Source: Zopfochytrium polystomum (taxonomy: Eukaryota; Chytridiomycota; Chytridiomycetes; Chytridiales; Chytridiaceae). Taken from it: a stretch of DNA of 64,000 bases. The position numbers and the translations under genes were made by a program. A model generated the notes under the pieces. It searched no databases, had not been told where the DNA came from, and saw only the letters and a list, made by a program, of their open reading frames with translations. Location of the stretch: positions 287,981 through 351,980 of the forward strand of contig JAIVFJ010000049.1 in NCBI GenBank assembly GCA_025765615.1, given 5' to 3'. Numbering within the stretch: the stretch's first letter is position 1; each line of letters begins with the position of its first letter. Below, one piece after another: positions 55,550 to 64,000 of this stretch.

Positions 55550-58500
55550 AGGCCTCTTCTGCAACTTGGTGGGGTACCTGGTCTTGAACTCGAGCAGAAG
55601 GTCTTGGCAGTGAGTGAGGTTTGACTCAGGCTCCCAGGTGTTGTCAGCATCTGAGTAACCTTTCCACTTAACAAGGAACTTGAGTGTTCTTCCAAACCAC
55701 TTGGCATCCAAGATTTGTTCAACCTCAAATTCCTCTTCACCTTCTACCTCAACTGGAGGAGGAGGAGGAACAACTCTGCCTGGAATGGAATTGGCCACAA
55801 ACTTCTCTAAAAGGCTGACATGGAAAACTGGGTGGATCTTCATGGATGCAGGGAGATCCAGCTTGAAGGTGACTGGATTGATTTGCTCCAAGATCTTGAA
55901 AGGACCCAACTTGAGGTTGTCTAGCTTGGGACTTGGTCTTTTGGTCTGCAAGTTCTTCCTCAGAAGCCAAACTTGCTGACCCACAGCAAGGTCATGGTCC
56001 ATTCTGTGAGTGTTGGCAAATCTTGAGGCATCTTCTTGGGCTTGCTTCAGGGTGGAGTCCAGGAAGGTGCTGATGATCTTGAGCTTATGTAAGTGTGAAG
56101 CCGCAGCAGGAGCTTGGACATTGGATAGGGTCTCTTGTCCCAGAAGATCTCCTCTTGGATTGAAGCCATAGGTTGCAAAGAAAGGAGATAGCTGGGTGCT
56201 TGAGTGGAGAGAATTGTTGAGAGCAAATTCTGCCAGTGGAAGGAGGGTGGGCCAATCATCCTGTTGATAGCTGACATAGCACCTCAAATACTGCTCCAGA
56301 GTCTGGTTTGTTCTTTCTGTTTGTCCATCAGTCTGAGGGTGATAAGCAGTTGACAGTTGAGACTTGATTCCAAGGGCTGCTGTGAGTGCTTTCCAAAATT
56401 GAGATCTGAACTGTGGTCCTCTGTCACTGACGATTGACTGAGGCAGCCCATGGAGCCTGAATATGTGCTGCAAAAACAGGTCTGCTGTTCCTTGTGCATC
56501 TATATTCTCAGTGCAGGGGATGAAATGGGCCAACTTTGTCCTTCTGCAGATGACAACAAGGATAGAGTCAAATCCATGGGATGGGGGCAGTTTCACAATG
56601 AAGTCCATGGATATTGATGACCAAGGGCTGATGGCAATTGGGAGGGGCTCCAGAAGTCCATAGGGCTTGTGTCTGCTGGATTTGTTTCTTTGACAGGTTT
56701 CACAGCTGCTGACATAGTTCTTGATGTACTTCCTCATGCCTGGCCAGTAGAAGTCTCTGGAAACAAGCTCATATGTCTTGTGCTCTCCTGGGTGTCCAGC
56801 TGTTGCTGCATCATGCCTTGTCTTGAGTATCTCAAGTTTTTCCTCTTCTTGGCTGATTTGAATCTTGTGAGGCTTGGGGTCCTTGGAAATAGCATGGGCC
56901 CACACACTGTCAGGAAGCAATGAAAGGTGTGTCTTGGATGGTGGGGTGAAACCATCTCCCCCTTCAGGTGCAAGGTCTGTTCTTCTTGACAGGGCATCAG
57001 CCACAGTGTTAAGGTGGCCAGGAGAATAGCACAGCTTAAAGTCATACTCAGAGAGCAGTTCAGCCCACCTGGCATGCCTCTGCTTGAGCAACCTCCTTGC
57101 CCTGAAGAAGGTGAGGTTCTTGTGATCAGAATAGACAGAGATGCCTTTAGAACCAGCCAAGTAGTGTCTCCAGAATTTGAATGCTTCCACAATTGCAAGC
57201 AACTCCTTGTCATGGACTGTGTAGTTACACTCAGCACTGTTCAGCTTCCTGGAGTAATATGCCACTGGATGCAGAGGAGCAGAGGGGTCCTGAGAGCTTG
57301 GCTGGGACAGAACAGCGCCAAGGGCATAGTCTGAGGCATCAGTTTCCAAGGTGAAGGGAAGCAAGGGATCCACATGCTTAAGGAGTGGTGCACTTGTGGT
57401 TGCTGTCTTAAGAGCTAGCCAGGCTTGCTCTGCTGCTGGGGTCCATTCAAACTTGGTGGTCTTCTTGGTGAGATCAGTGAGAGGCTTGGCTATGGCAGAA
57501 TAGTTGGCAATGAAGGTTCTGTAGAAGTTGCAAAATCCAAGGAAGCTTTGAACATCCTTGATGGAATTTGGAGCCTTCCATTCAAGAATAGTTTGGATCT
57601 TGTCTGGTGCCATGGAGATCCCTTTGTCAGACACAATGAACCCCAAAAACTCAATGGAGGTCTTGTGGAATTCACACTTCTCCAGCTTTGCATAGAGGTG
57701 ATGCTGTCTGAGTCTCTCCAAGACAGTCTTGACATGTCCCATATGGCTTGCAGTGTCAGATGAAAATACCAGGATATCATCCAGGTAGACAATGACAAAA
57801 AGGTCCAGAATATCCCTGAAGATGTCATTCATCATGCCTTGGAAAATAGCTGGAGCATTGGTAAGTCCAAAGGGCATGACCAAGTACTCAAAGTGACCGT
57901 ATTTGCATCTGAAGGCAGTCTTCCATTGATCCTGGGGCTTAATTCTGACCAAATTGTAGGCACCTCTGAGGTCAATCTTGGAAAATATCCTTGCATGGCT
58001 CAGTTTGTCCAGTAATTCAGAGATGAGAGGCAGTGGATAGCGGTTCTTGACTGTCATCTCATTGAGATCTCTGTAGTCCACACAGGGTCTCAGTCCCCCA
58101 TCCTTCTTCTTGACAAAAAAGATGGGAGCTCCAGCTGGTGACTTGGAAGGTTGGATGAATCCCTTGTTCAGCATTTCTTCAATGTATTCTTGGAGGGCCT
58201 TGGCTTCTGGTGGAGAGAGGTGGTACAGTGGCTTGAAAGGTGGGCTGCAAGTTTCATCCTTGAGTGGGATTTCACAGTCATAAGGCCTCTGAGCTGGTAG
58301 CAGGTCTGCCTTGGTCTTGGAAAACACATCAGCATAAGGGAGATATTCTTTTGGTAGCTTGGATGCCAGCAAAAGGTCTGATGGGTCCAGGTTGTTGTGC
58401 TCCTCAGCAGTGGGGCTTGAATTCTTGACTGGGAACTGTGATTCTTGAATCTTTGACTGAGAGTTCTGTTCTTGGCAAAGACTGTGAGCTGTGGAACTTG

Positions 58501-59254
58501 AATCTTGAATGTGGACTGTGAACTGTGGTACTTGAATCTTTGACTGTGGGTTCTGTGAACAAGAGTCATGGCCATGACTGTGAGCTCTATGAGCTCTACT
58601 TGAATCTTGACTGTGAACTGTGAACTGTGGAACTTGAGTCTTGGCTGGCTGTGAATCTTGAATCAAGGGCTTGAGAGCATGAGACTTGGGGGCTTGACTT
58701 GAGTTTTGGGTGACTGTTCCGATTGGTGGAGGTTGGACTTGACCAGTGACCCAATCAATGGCAGGGTTCTGGGCTTGCAGCCATGGTAATCCCAGGATGA
58801 CAGAGAATGTGGGTGAGCCAAGATCCAATACTTCCAGATTGACCATGGATGGTGGAAAGTCTTGGATGTGGAGGTTTAGCTTGGTTTCATGGCTGATTTC
58901 CTTGAACAGAGCATGATTGGCAAAGTGGACCTTGAGGGGTGTGGATTTCTTGATCGTAGGAATGGCACAAGACTTGGCAAGGGTGGCATCAATGATGTTG
59001 CAGGATGATCCAGAGTCTATAAGGGCCTTGGTTGTGATGGTTGACTTGGGTGAGAGTTGAATCTTGACATCCATGGTGAGTTGGTGGGGCTTGGAATCTG
59101 AGGTGTTTGTGGTGCTGGTGGTGGTGATGAAACAGGGGCAGCTTGGAGGAGGGTCCAGGGAATTGCCCCTCAGTGAGCCTGGACCTGGGAGTTTGGGTGC
59201 TTCTTCCTTGGGCAGTCCTTGACAGCATGCTCCTTGGAGCCACAGTAAAAACAC
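55535..59254 (-). CDS. pol: Chromovirus Pol polyprotein
   Basis: About 1239 codons open on the minus strand, in the -1 frame relative to gag and overlapping it by at least 85 nt, so expression by -1 frameshifting is likely (no Met is placed to start it). Aspartic protease DSGS is at about residues 80-83. The reverse transcriptase has the DLRGAYNLVRI and YLDD (490-493) motifs. RNase H begins near TLETDASDYALGAVLSQ. The integrase zinc finger starts at H814 (HHCC), followed by the DDE core including MDFIVKLP, SDRGPQF and TAYHPQTDGQTERTNQ. A C-terminal chromodomain (VEQILDAKWFGRTLKFLVKW, WEPESNL) defines the chromovirus lineage and would direct integration to modified chromatin. A Ser/Gln/His-rich spacer with repeated VPQFTVH units separates protease from RT. 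The last codons overlap the polypurine tract. Confidence 0.96.
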   Translation of the reverse strand: MFLLWLQGACCQGLPKEEAPKLPGPGSLRGNSLDPPPSCPCFITTTSTTNTSDSKPHQLTMDVKIQLSPKSTITTKALIDSGSSCNIIDATLAKSCAIPTIKKSTPLKVHFANHALFKEISHETKLNLHIQDFPPSMVNLEVLDLGSPTFSVILGLPWLQAQNPAIDWVTGQVQPPPIGTVTQNSSQAPKSHALKPLIQDSQPAKTQVPQFTVHSQDSSRAHRAHSHGHDSCSQNPQSKIQVPQFTVHIQDSSSTAHSLCQEQNSQSKIQESQFPVKNSSPTAEEHNNLDPSDLLLASKLPKEYLPYADVFSKTKADLLPAQRPYDCEIPLKDETCSPPFKPLYHLSPPEAKALQEYIEEMLNKGFIQPSKSPAGAPIFFVKKKDGGLRPCVDYRDLNEMTVKNRYPLPLISELLDKLSHARIFSKIDLRGAYNLVRIKPQDQWKTAFRCKYGHFEYLVMPFGLTNAPAIFQGMMNDIFRDILDLFVIVYLDDILVFSSDTASHMGHVKTVLERLRQHHLYAKLEKCEFHKTSIEFLGFIVSDKGISMAPDKIQTILEWKAPNSIKDVQSFLGFCNFYRTFIANYSAIAKPLTDLTKKTTKFEWTPAAEQAWLALKTATTSAPLLKHVDPLLPFTLETDASDYALGAVLSQPSSQDPSAPLHPVAYYSRKLNSAECNYTVHDKELLAIVEAFKFWRHYLAGSKGISVYSDHKNLTFFRARRLLKQRHARWAELLSEYDFKLCYSPGHLNTVADALSRRTDLAPEGGDGFTPPSKTHLSLLPDSVWAHAISKDPKPHKIQISQEEEKLEILKTRHDAATAGHPGEHKTYELVSRDFYWPGMRKYIKNYVSSCETCQRNKSSRHKPYGLLEPLPIAISPWSSISMDFIVKLPPSHGFDSILVVICRRTKLAHFIPCTENIDAQGTADLFLQHIFRLHGLPQSIVSDRGPQFRSQFWKALTAALGIKSQLSTAYHPQTDGQTERTNQTLEQYLRCYVSYQQDDWPTLLPLAEFALNNSLHSSTQLSPFFATYGFNPRGDLLGQETLSNVQAPAAASHLHKLKIISTFLDSTLKQAQEDASRFANTHRMDHDLAVGQQVWLLRKNLQTKRPSPKLDNLKLGPFKILEQINPVTFKLDLPASMKIHPVFHVSLLEKFVANSIPGRVVPPPPPVEVEGEEEFEVEQILDAKWFGRTLKFLVKWKGYSDADNTWEPESNLTHCQDLLLEFKTRYPTKLQKRPKRGR

Positions 59255-60093
59255 AGTCCCTGCTGGGCCCTCCTTGCTTTCTCCTCTTGGCTCAGAGGAC
59301 CCTTAGGAAGTGTCTCAACTGCATCCACTTGCATGGGTTCAGGAACTGTAAGAGCTTGAGGAACTGGGGTAGGTCTTGATGTAGTTCCTACTTGTCTTTG
59401 CTTCAGCCTCTTGGAGTAGAGTCTGTTGTCAATCTTGATGGCAAGGAGAATGTACTCTTCCAAGGTCTCAGGGATGTGCAGAGACTGGGAGAGCATGTCT
59501 TGGATAGACTCATGGAGACCATCATGGTACAGCTCCATCAGAGCTGCATCATTGTATCCAGAGTCTCTGGCTAGTTGCTTGAATTGGTTGGTGTAGGCCA
59601 CACAAGATTGCTTTCCTTGCTTGATATGCTTGAGCTTGGATCTTGCTGTCCAAGATGCGTAGGGGTCACCAAAGGTAGCTTCCAGCCCCTCCCAGAGCTC
59701 TTGCAGGGTGGTGGGTGTGCTTGGGAGAGATCTGTACCATGATTGAGCTTGACCAGACAGGAGGGTGCTTGTGAAAAGAACCTTGACTTGCTCACTGGGA
59801 AATCTTGAAGGTTGGAGAAGGATGACATTCTCCACAGTGGCCATGAAGTTCCTAACGTCTTTGGCCAGCCCAGTGAACTTGTCAGGGCTGGGAACCTTGG
59901 GCTCTCTTGCTTGGTTGGCTTGAGGCAGGGGAAGAGCTTGATGTTCTTGTTGGTGAAGTTGTTGTTGAAGCTGGTGCTGCTGGTGAAGGACTTGTTCTTG
60001 AAGTTGGTGTGTCTGTCTTGAGAGGGCTTGTAATTGGTCCATCAAGGCTTGGAAGGCAGTTGCATCAGGGAAGGTGTTGTTTGGGTCAGACAT
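59170..60093 (-). CDS. gag: Chromovirus Gag
   Basis: 307 codons on the minus strand, starting MSDPNNTFPDATAFQ 41 nt after the 5' LTR. The N-terminal third is a Gln/His-rich coiled coil. The centre contains the retrotransposon Gag capsid core (FTGLAKDVRNFMATVE, LLSGQAQSWYRSL, LEATFGDP). A CCHC zinc knuckle CFYCGSKEHAVKDC (residues 281-294) near the C-terminus should bind element RNA. Pol follows in the -1 frame; the switch must occur between the pol-frame opening and the gag stop at 59170. No classical slippery heptamer in the right phase was obvious. Confidence 0.95.
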   Translation of the reverse strand: MSDPNNTFPDATAFQALMDQLQALSRQTHQLQEQVLHQQHQLQQQLHQQEHQALPLPQANQAREPKVPSPDKFTGLAKDVRNFMATVENVILLQPSRFPSEQVKVLFTSTLLSGQAQSWYRSLPSTPTTLQELWEGLEATFGDPYASWTARSKLKHIKQGKQSCVAYTNQFKQLARDSGYNDAALMELYHDGLHESIQDMLSQSLHIPETLEEYILLAIKIDNRLYSKRLKQRQVGTTSRPTPVPQALTVPEPMQVDAVETLPKGPLSQEEKARRAQQGLCFYCGSKEHAVKDCPRKKHPNSQVQAH

Positions 60094-60120
60094 GATGGCA
60101 GAGAGTAGTGGGAGAGGGTG

Positions 60121-60131
60121 AAGTGAATTAT
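60121..60131 (-). promoter_or_regulatory. Primer-binding site, self-priming type
   Basis: Two nt inside the 5' LTR, the minus strand reads ATAATTCACTT, an 11-nt perfect complement of AAGTGAATTAT in the LTR (60204-60214). That LTR segment begins about 36 nt after the TATA box, where the mRNA should start. No match to a tRNA 3' end (TGG...) is present at the expected place. This is the arrangement of Tf1/sushi elements, which prime with their own mRNA 5' end. Confidence 0.8.
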
Positions 60132-60133
60132 GA

Positions 60134-60486
60134 TGTCAGGAACAGGGCAGGACAGGACAAGGCAGACAAGGAACTGAGAGGAGTGATGATTGTATTGGAA
60201 ACAATAATTCACTTGAGGGATGGGACAGGTCCCCCATCCCCCTTTTATACCTTTTGAGAGTGTTCCTTGTCAAGACTCCAAGAAAGTTCCAGAAAGAGCA
60301 ATTAGTAATGCAATGATACCAATGATACCAATGACAACAAGACAAGTCAGGAAAGCAAAGAAGGTTCCAGAAGGTTCCACAAGGTTCCATGAAGGAAGGT
60401 TCTAGAAGGTTCCAGAAGGTTCCAGAAGGTTCCATGAAGGAATGTTCTAGAAGGTTCCAGAGGTTTCCAGAGGGTGATTCATAACA
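60134..60486 (-). repeat. 5' LTR of the chromovirus with TATA box and heat-shock elements
   Basis: Minus-strand LTR. TATA box TATAAAA at 60249-60243. Upstream of it (60280-60470) is a dense array of alternating GAA and TTC triplets at 5-nt spacing. The best run, 60400-60432, has seven consecutive units (TTC-GAA-TTC-GAA-TTC-GAA-TTC), and another triple is near 60285-60300. This matches the heat-shock-factor consensus nGAAnnTTCn. Confidence 0.9.
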
Positions 60487-60491
60487 CTTGT

Positions 60492-61583
60492 CGAACACCA
60501 TAGCCTTTTTTGCCTCCTTTCTGTTTTTCAAACAATTGCTTTCTTTTATCGAAAACAAAAATTAGAAAAAGGCAAATCTCGTGCTGCGAAAGGGGCCTAA
60601 CCCTAGCGCCACAAAGACGGCTTTTTTGACGTGATCAAAAACATCCAATCAACCTTTCGCTGCTGGCACTACCAAAAAACACCTCCCAATGAACAGCTCT
60701 TCTTGTGCTAGCACCTGATCAACACTGCTGGAGTTGGAGATTGTGATCACAATGTCAGTGAGGACGCCTGGGCTGTCGACTTCCAGGCTTCTAACGATCA
60801 GTTTGAGATTTTCTCCTCCTTTTGCAACTTTAGACAGCACAAATCACCCAAGTTGATTATACAGGGTCGCAGTCTGAGTGGCACTTGGCTTTATTGCCCT
60901 GACCCACTGACACCCACAAAAGTGCCCACCAATGGCTGTATGGGATTGGAACTTTTGAAGGGACGGACAAACTTTCTGCTCGCCCTTGAGCGCCTCAGAG
61001 TATGTGCATCCATCCCATCCCCAACGAATTTCAACAATAACTGCCACTAACCTCACCATTGCAACTTTCCCAACACTTACTGTCGTTGTTGCAGCTGTGA
61101 TCAGGTTGAACCTTGGAGGTTAATGTTTTGTTTCTGCATTTCCACTTTTTTTTTTGTTTGCTTATTTTTTTAAATTTTTTTGGATTGGATCAAAGTTTGA
61201 ATTTTCATCCAGCTGGTGGCAGGCGCCACTTCCCACATCAAAACCTCTGCCCTAAACAGCCTGAGCCTTCAATGCCAACATACTTGGCTTCACTGAAACA
61301 GCTTGTCCATAAGCTATTCATCTCACCTCATGCTGGCAGCCCAGCCCACACCAAAGAAGAGCATCTCTGTCACTGATGACTGGGACCTAATTGAGAAGAT
61401 GAAGGTGGTTGAGGTTGATTGCTGGCTGTGGCATGGCGCATTGGGGGTGGCCTGCCTCTACTGGCAGTCACCAATTCCTCAAGGCTCTGCTAGCTTCCCT
61501 TGATCCCATCAAAACCTGTGCTTGGAAACAAACTTGTGTTTCCACCACAACAAGTCTGCAGCAAAGTACCGCACAAAGCTGAT
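60492..61583. other. Subtelomeric spacer
   Basis: No gene supported. Short protein-like pieces exist (for example NHPSxxxPANHG-like fragments near 60900-61050) without recognisable domains. Confidence 0.35.
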
Positions 61584-61656
61584 TGCTACATGGTGGAATC
61601 GAACCACCGTTTCCTCGGCCACAACGAGGCGTACTAGCCACTATACGAATGTAGCA
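61584..61656 (-). tRNA. tRNA-His (GTG)
   Basis: Minus strand. Acceptor TGCTACAT pairs with ATGTAGCA. D arm CGTATAGTGGCTAGTACG. Anticodon stem CCTCG/CGAGG with loop TTGTGGC gives GTG (His). T arm GGTGGTTCGATTCCACC. Confidence 0.93.
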
Positions 61657-61845
61657 TTGGGGATCCTTGCTTGTGTTTGCAAAATACAAAATGCATATGT
61701 CTGCTGATCTGAGAGCAGCAGAGCACGGCAGCTGCAGGGTTTTGCTCAGAACTCCAGTTGATGGATTTGCACACTCGCTGGCAGGTGGTCAAACCACTGC
61801 CTAGCAGTCCACACTGGGTGCCCTTGCCACACACAATATGTCTGT

Positions 61846-61928
61846 GGTCAGATGGCCGAGCTGGTCTAAGGCGCCGCACTCAAGTTGCGGTCTCTCACGA
61901 GGCGTGGGTTCGAATCCCACTCTGACCA
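61846..61928 (+). tRNA. tRNA-Leu (CAA)
   Basis: Type II tRNA of 83 nt. Acceptor GGTCAGA/TCTGACC pairs. TGGCCGAG then GGTCTAAGGC D arm. Anticodon stem CCGCA/TGCGG with loop CTCAAGT gives CAA (Leu). A long variable arm TCTCTCACGAGGC and T arm GTGGGTTCGAATCCCAC. No intron. Confidence 0.95.
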
Positions 61929-63857
61929 TTTTCCCCAGCAGTTGGGCACTAATTGCAGAAAGCCAGGGTGGCAGAATCCCCAGAATCCACAAAGGCACCA
62001 CCTGAATTTGTCAGTCCTGTCGCCTGGAGCAAGCCATGGTGGGTAAATGGCCATGGCTTGTGGCAAACTGTGGCAGGTGGCTTGCTGTGGCAGTGGCCAA
62101 TCTGGTGGCCAAGACTATCCAGGTTCCAGGGCAATCCAGTGTCCCATGCTTATTAGGGCCAAGAAGAGCAAGCAGTCACAGCAGCCTAATCACCCACACC
62201 AGCCAAAAGAAACACAATATTGTCCAATGTTTTTCTTTTCCAGCTGTTAGGTGGAGCTGACTGGTTAGTAGCAAGAGGCACAAGACAGACCCAATCCTAT
62301 TGTGACTGTCAGTTATCATTCTCACAATAGCCATGGGGAGAGCCAGCCACCACCAATGCAGACCTGGGTGCTGGCTTGCGCTGTTGACAAACTACGCAAA
62401 ACGCCACGCTTCATTCCTGTGCAATTGTGTGCAACACACTCGCAGTGGTCGAATTCCATTTGAATATTACCAAGGCTGAAAACCCAACCTATACCACCTT
62501 GGAATTTTCAGCTGCCTCATTGTCACACTCAACAATGAGTACACAGAACCTGCAAACTCACGCAAGACCAAGTTCTCTCCTCGGGCCTCACTTGGACTCT
62601 TCTTGGGTTTCGACACAGACAGCAAGTCTATTGCCCTCAGCTACAACTTTGCTGGACAGACCAATCTTCAGACACGCCACTATAACTTGCATGAGGAGGG
62701 TTTTTTTGGAGGATGACGGTCATGAAGACAGTCATCATACCAAATTCCTTGCTTGCATATTGTTCAAATATTCACTCAGAAGTATGATTGTACAGTTTTG
62801 GTGAGTCCGCAATATTCAGTTTAAAATGTATTCAAGAGGCCCCTTACATTCTTTGTGCTGGAAGGGCAATTTGAACAAAATTATCTGGCCTTGAGCTGGT
62901 GAGTTCCTGTATCAACTGTGTTGTGAAACTCTGCTGATCATGTTTCATGTTGTCACAGTGCACTGAAGGACAACACAACCCTCACATCCCAAGATGAAGT
63001 GATGCATTTGAAGAGTGGGTTTGAGATTTTAATTATTTTTTGTTCTTCTTTTTTTTAACAGAAGACATCTTGATTGCTTCAGGAAGCAAAACTGTTGCAC
63101 CTGCTTGGGAGAGAGGCCCTTACAGGGGATGAAGGGGAAGGGTGTAATGGCTGGTTGCGAATGGCCACTTCATTGTTTTGGGGCATACCATAACTGCAAG
63201 GTCCAGAAATCTGGGCCATGGGAAGCAAAAATAATTGCCAGGTGTGGAATTGTGCATTATTGGCTGTGGATTCCTGTGGCAGCTGTTTGGACGAGGCCAC
63301 AGTTTCTCTTACCTGGACAACCCTGGCTCATACTTCACCATGGCTTTAGGAAAGCCCAATCTGCTGGTTGGCCATCTCCAGTGGACAGCCATGGCCATTG
63401 GACAGCTGTGGCAAGTTGGCAACAGGATGCCCAGCCACTTTGGACAGCCAGCCACCTTGGCTTGCCAAAGTCCACAGTTCCTCCCCAATTAGTGCCACAA
63501 TTTCTGATGTAACTGCCTTGTGGAGGAGACATACACTGAGAGACAGTTGTGCATGGATCACTTTGTGTGGGCACAGTTAGGGTGTTTTTCTTCCCACCTC
63601 AGGCTGACCAGCAGTGGTTGAGCAGGACAGCGCTGTGTTGAGCTTTGCCACACTGTGTGTGACTGTGTGTGTGTATGTGTGTAAATGTGTGTGTGTGCAT
63701 GCATAGGTCTTTATCTGTGCGTGCAAGTGTGTTTGTCTGGACAAGCATTGCTCACACTGCCTAGCCTTGGCCCACTGCAACAGATTGGCCAGCACATCAA
63801 TCAAAGCTGCTTGAGTTTGAGTTGGGCTAGTCAAACAGTGAATTAGGGAGCCTTAGT
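61929..63857. other. Subtelomeric spacer, low complexity
   Basis: Contains a family A LTR fragment at 62245-62385. Repeated GGCCATGGC/GTGGCA-type motifs occur at about 62030-62110 and 63340-63430, and a TG-rich stretch at 63655-63740. No intact gene. Confidence 0.5.
62245..62385 (-). mobile_element. Truncated family A LTR fragment
   Basis: Inverted, diverged copy of the last about 140 bp of the family A LTR (GCAAGAGGCACAAGACAGACC, GTGACTGTCAGTTATC), starting next to GTTAGG (the reverse of CCTAAC). The other end is missing. Confidence 0.75.
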
Positions 63858-63861
63858 GTAG

Positions 63862-63909
63862 GTTTAGGGTTAGGGTTAGGGTTAGGGTTAGGGTTTAGGG
63901 TTTAGGGAT

Positions 63910-63941
<32 letters not shown>

Positions 63942-63953
63942 GGTTAGGGTTAG
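63862..63953 (+). repeat. Telomere-type repeat array (TTAGGG with TTTAGGG variants)
   Basis: About 14 units, mostly TTAGGG with several TTTAGGG and one GATGGG interruption. The G-rich strand points to the right end of the window, the orientation expected at a right chromosome end. After 63953 the repeat degenerates (TAGGTAGGTAGGG, GAGGG, TTCTAGGG) to the end of the window. Confidence 0.93.
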
Positions 63954-64000
63954 GTAGGTAGGGTTTGAGGGTTAGCGTTTCTAGGGTTTTTATCTTTAGG

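Larger units (their letters stand above)
55182..60486 (-). mobile_element. Complete Ty3/gypsy chromovirus, recent insertion
   Basis: 5305 bp with 353-bp LTRs at 55182-55534 and 60134-60486, which differ at one position by eye, and a perfect 5-bp target duplication CTTGT (55177-55181 and 60487-60491). Gag and Pol are open, in the order gag, protease, reverse transcriptase, RNase H, integrase, chromodomain. The near-identical LTRs and intact frames indicate a young, possibly active copy. A related solo LTR lies at 45060-45367. Confidence 0.97.

Noticed and set aside
59170..59254. Classical slippery heptamer for gag-pol frameshifting at the T-run near 59250
   Set aside because: The T-run is not in the X-XXY-YYZ phase relative to the gag frame; the site of the -1 switch stays undetermined.

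Overview
The window looks like the right end of a chromosome from a flagellated (zoosporic) fungus, most likely a chytrid. The genes are GC-rich and dense with short GT-AG introns. One encodes a CEP164-type ciliary appendage protein, which implies a basal body and flagellum. Relics of a protein with a recurring WWK/SGxxLKY unit are present; I recall such repeats from chytrid genomes but could not check that. The right end carries TTAGGG/TTTAGGG telomere-type repeats. Species-level assignment is not possible from sequence alone.

Layout. (1) 1-31 kb is the gene-bearing arm: an unknown protein (1.5-2.6 kb, minus), a WD40 relic, a secreted amidase with an Arp1-like N-terminal domain (5.9-8.5, minus), CEP164-like (9.8-12.9, minus), a NIPA-type Mg2+ transporter (13.8-18.0, minus), a 10-exon SAM methyltransferase (18.4-20.5, minus), a small secreted protein (21.7-22.2, plus), a quinone oxidoreductase (22.6-24.0, minus), a polytopic membrane protein (24.7-26.1, plus), a 3-beta-HSD/SDR enzyme (27.2-29.1, plus) and a 7-TM protein (30.0-31.1, plus). 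Exon joins were worked out by hand from GT/AG sites, reading phase and protein-family fit. The genes form no operon. Gaps between them, and several introns, hold long GA/CT/CA microsatellites and poly-T tracts. (2) 31-34 kb is transitional, nearly gene-free sequence. (3) 34.1-39.2 kb is a sharply AT-rich island with decayed genes of giant-virus (NCLDV) type: a D5-like SF3 helicase, a PD-(D/E)XK-like nuclease and a leucine-rich-repeat protein. At its left edge sits an 847-bp element with 49-bp near-perfect terminal inverted repeats. (4) 39.5-64 kb is subtelomeric: solo LTRs with intact target duplications, a complete Ty3/gypsy chromovirus (55.2-60.5), about nine tRNA genes, a U2 snRNA gene (51.2), WWK-repeat pseudogenes, and the telomeric array at 63.86-63.95.

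Most notable: the virus-derived island and its inverted-repeat element; a chromovirus with heat-shock-element arrays in its LTR promoter and a Tf1-like self-priming signature (11-nt complement between the predicted mRNA 5' end and the PBS); and an intron-containing tRNA-Asn gene split by a 789-bp solo LTR whose 5-bp target duplication is still intact, so the original acceptor stem can be recognised on the far side.
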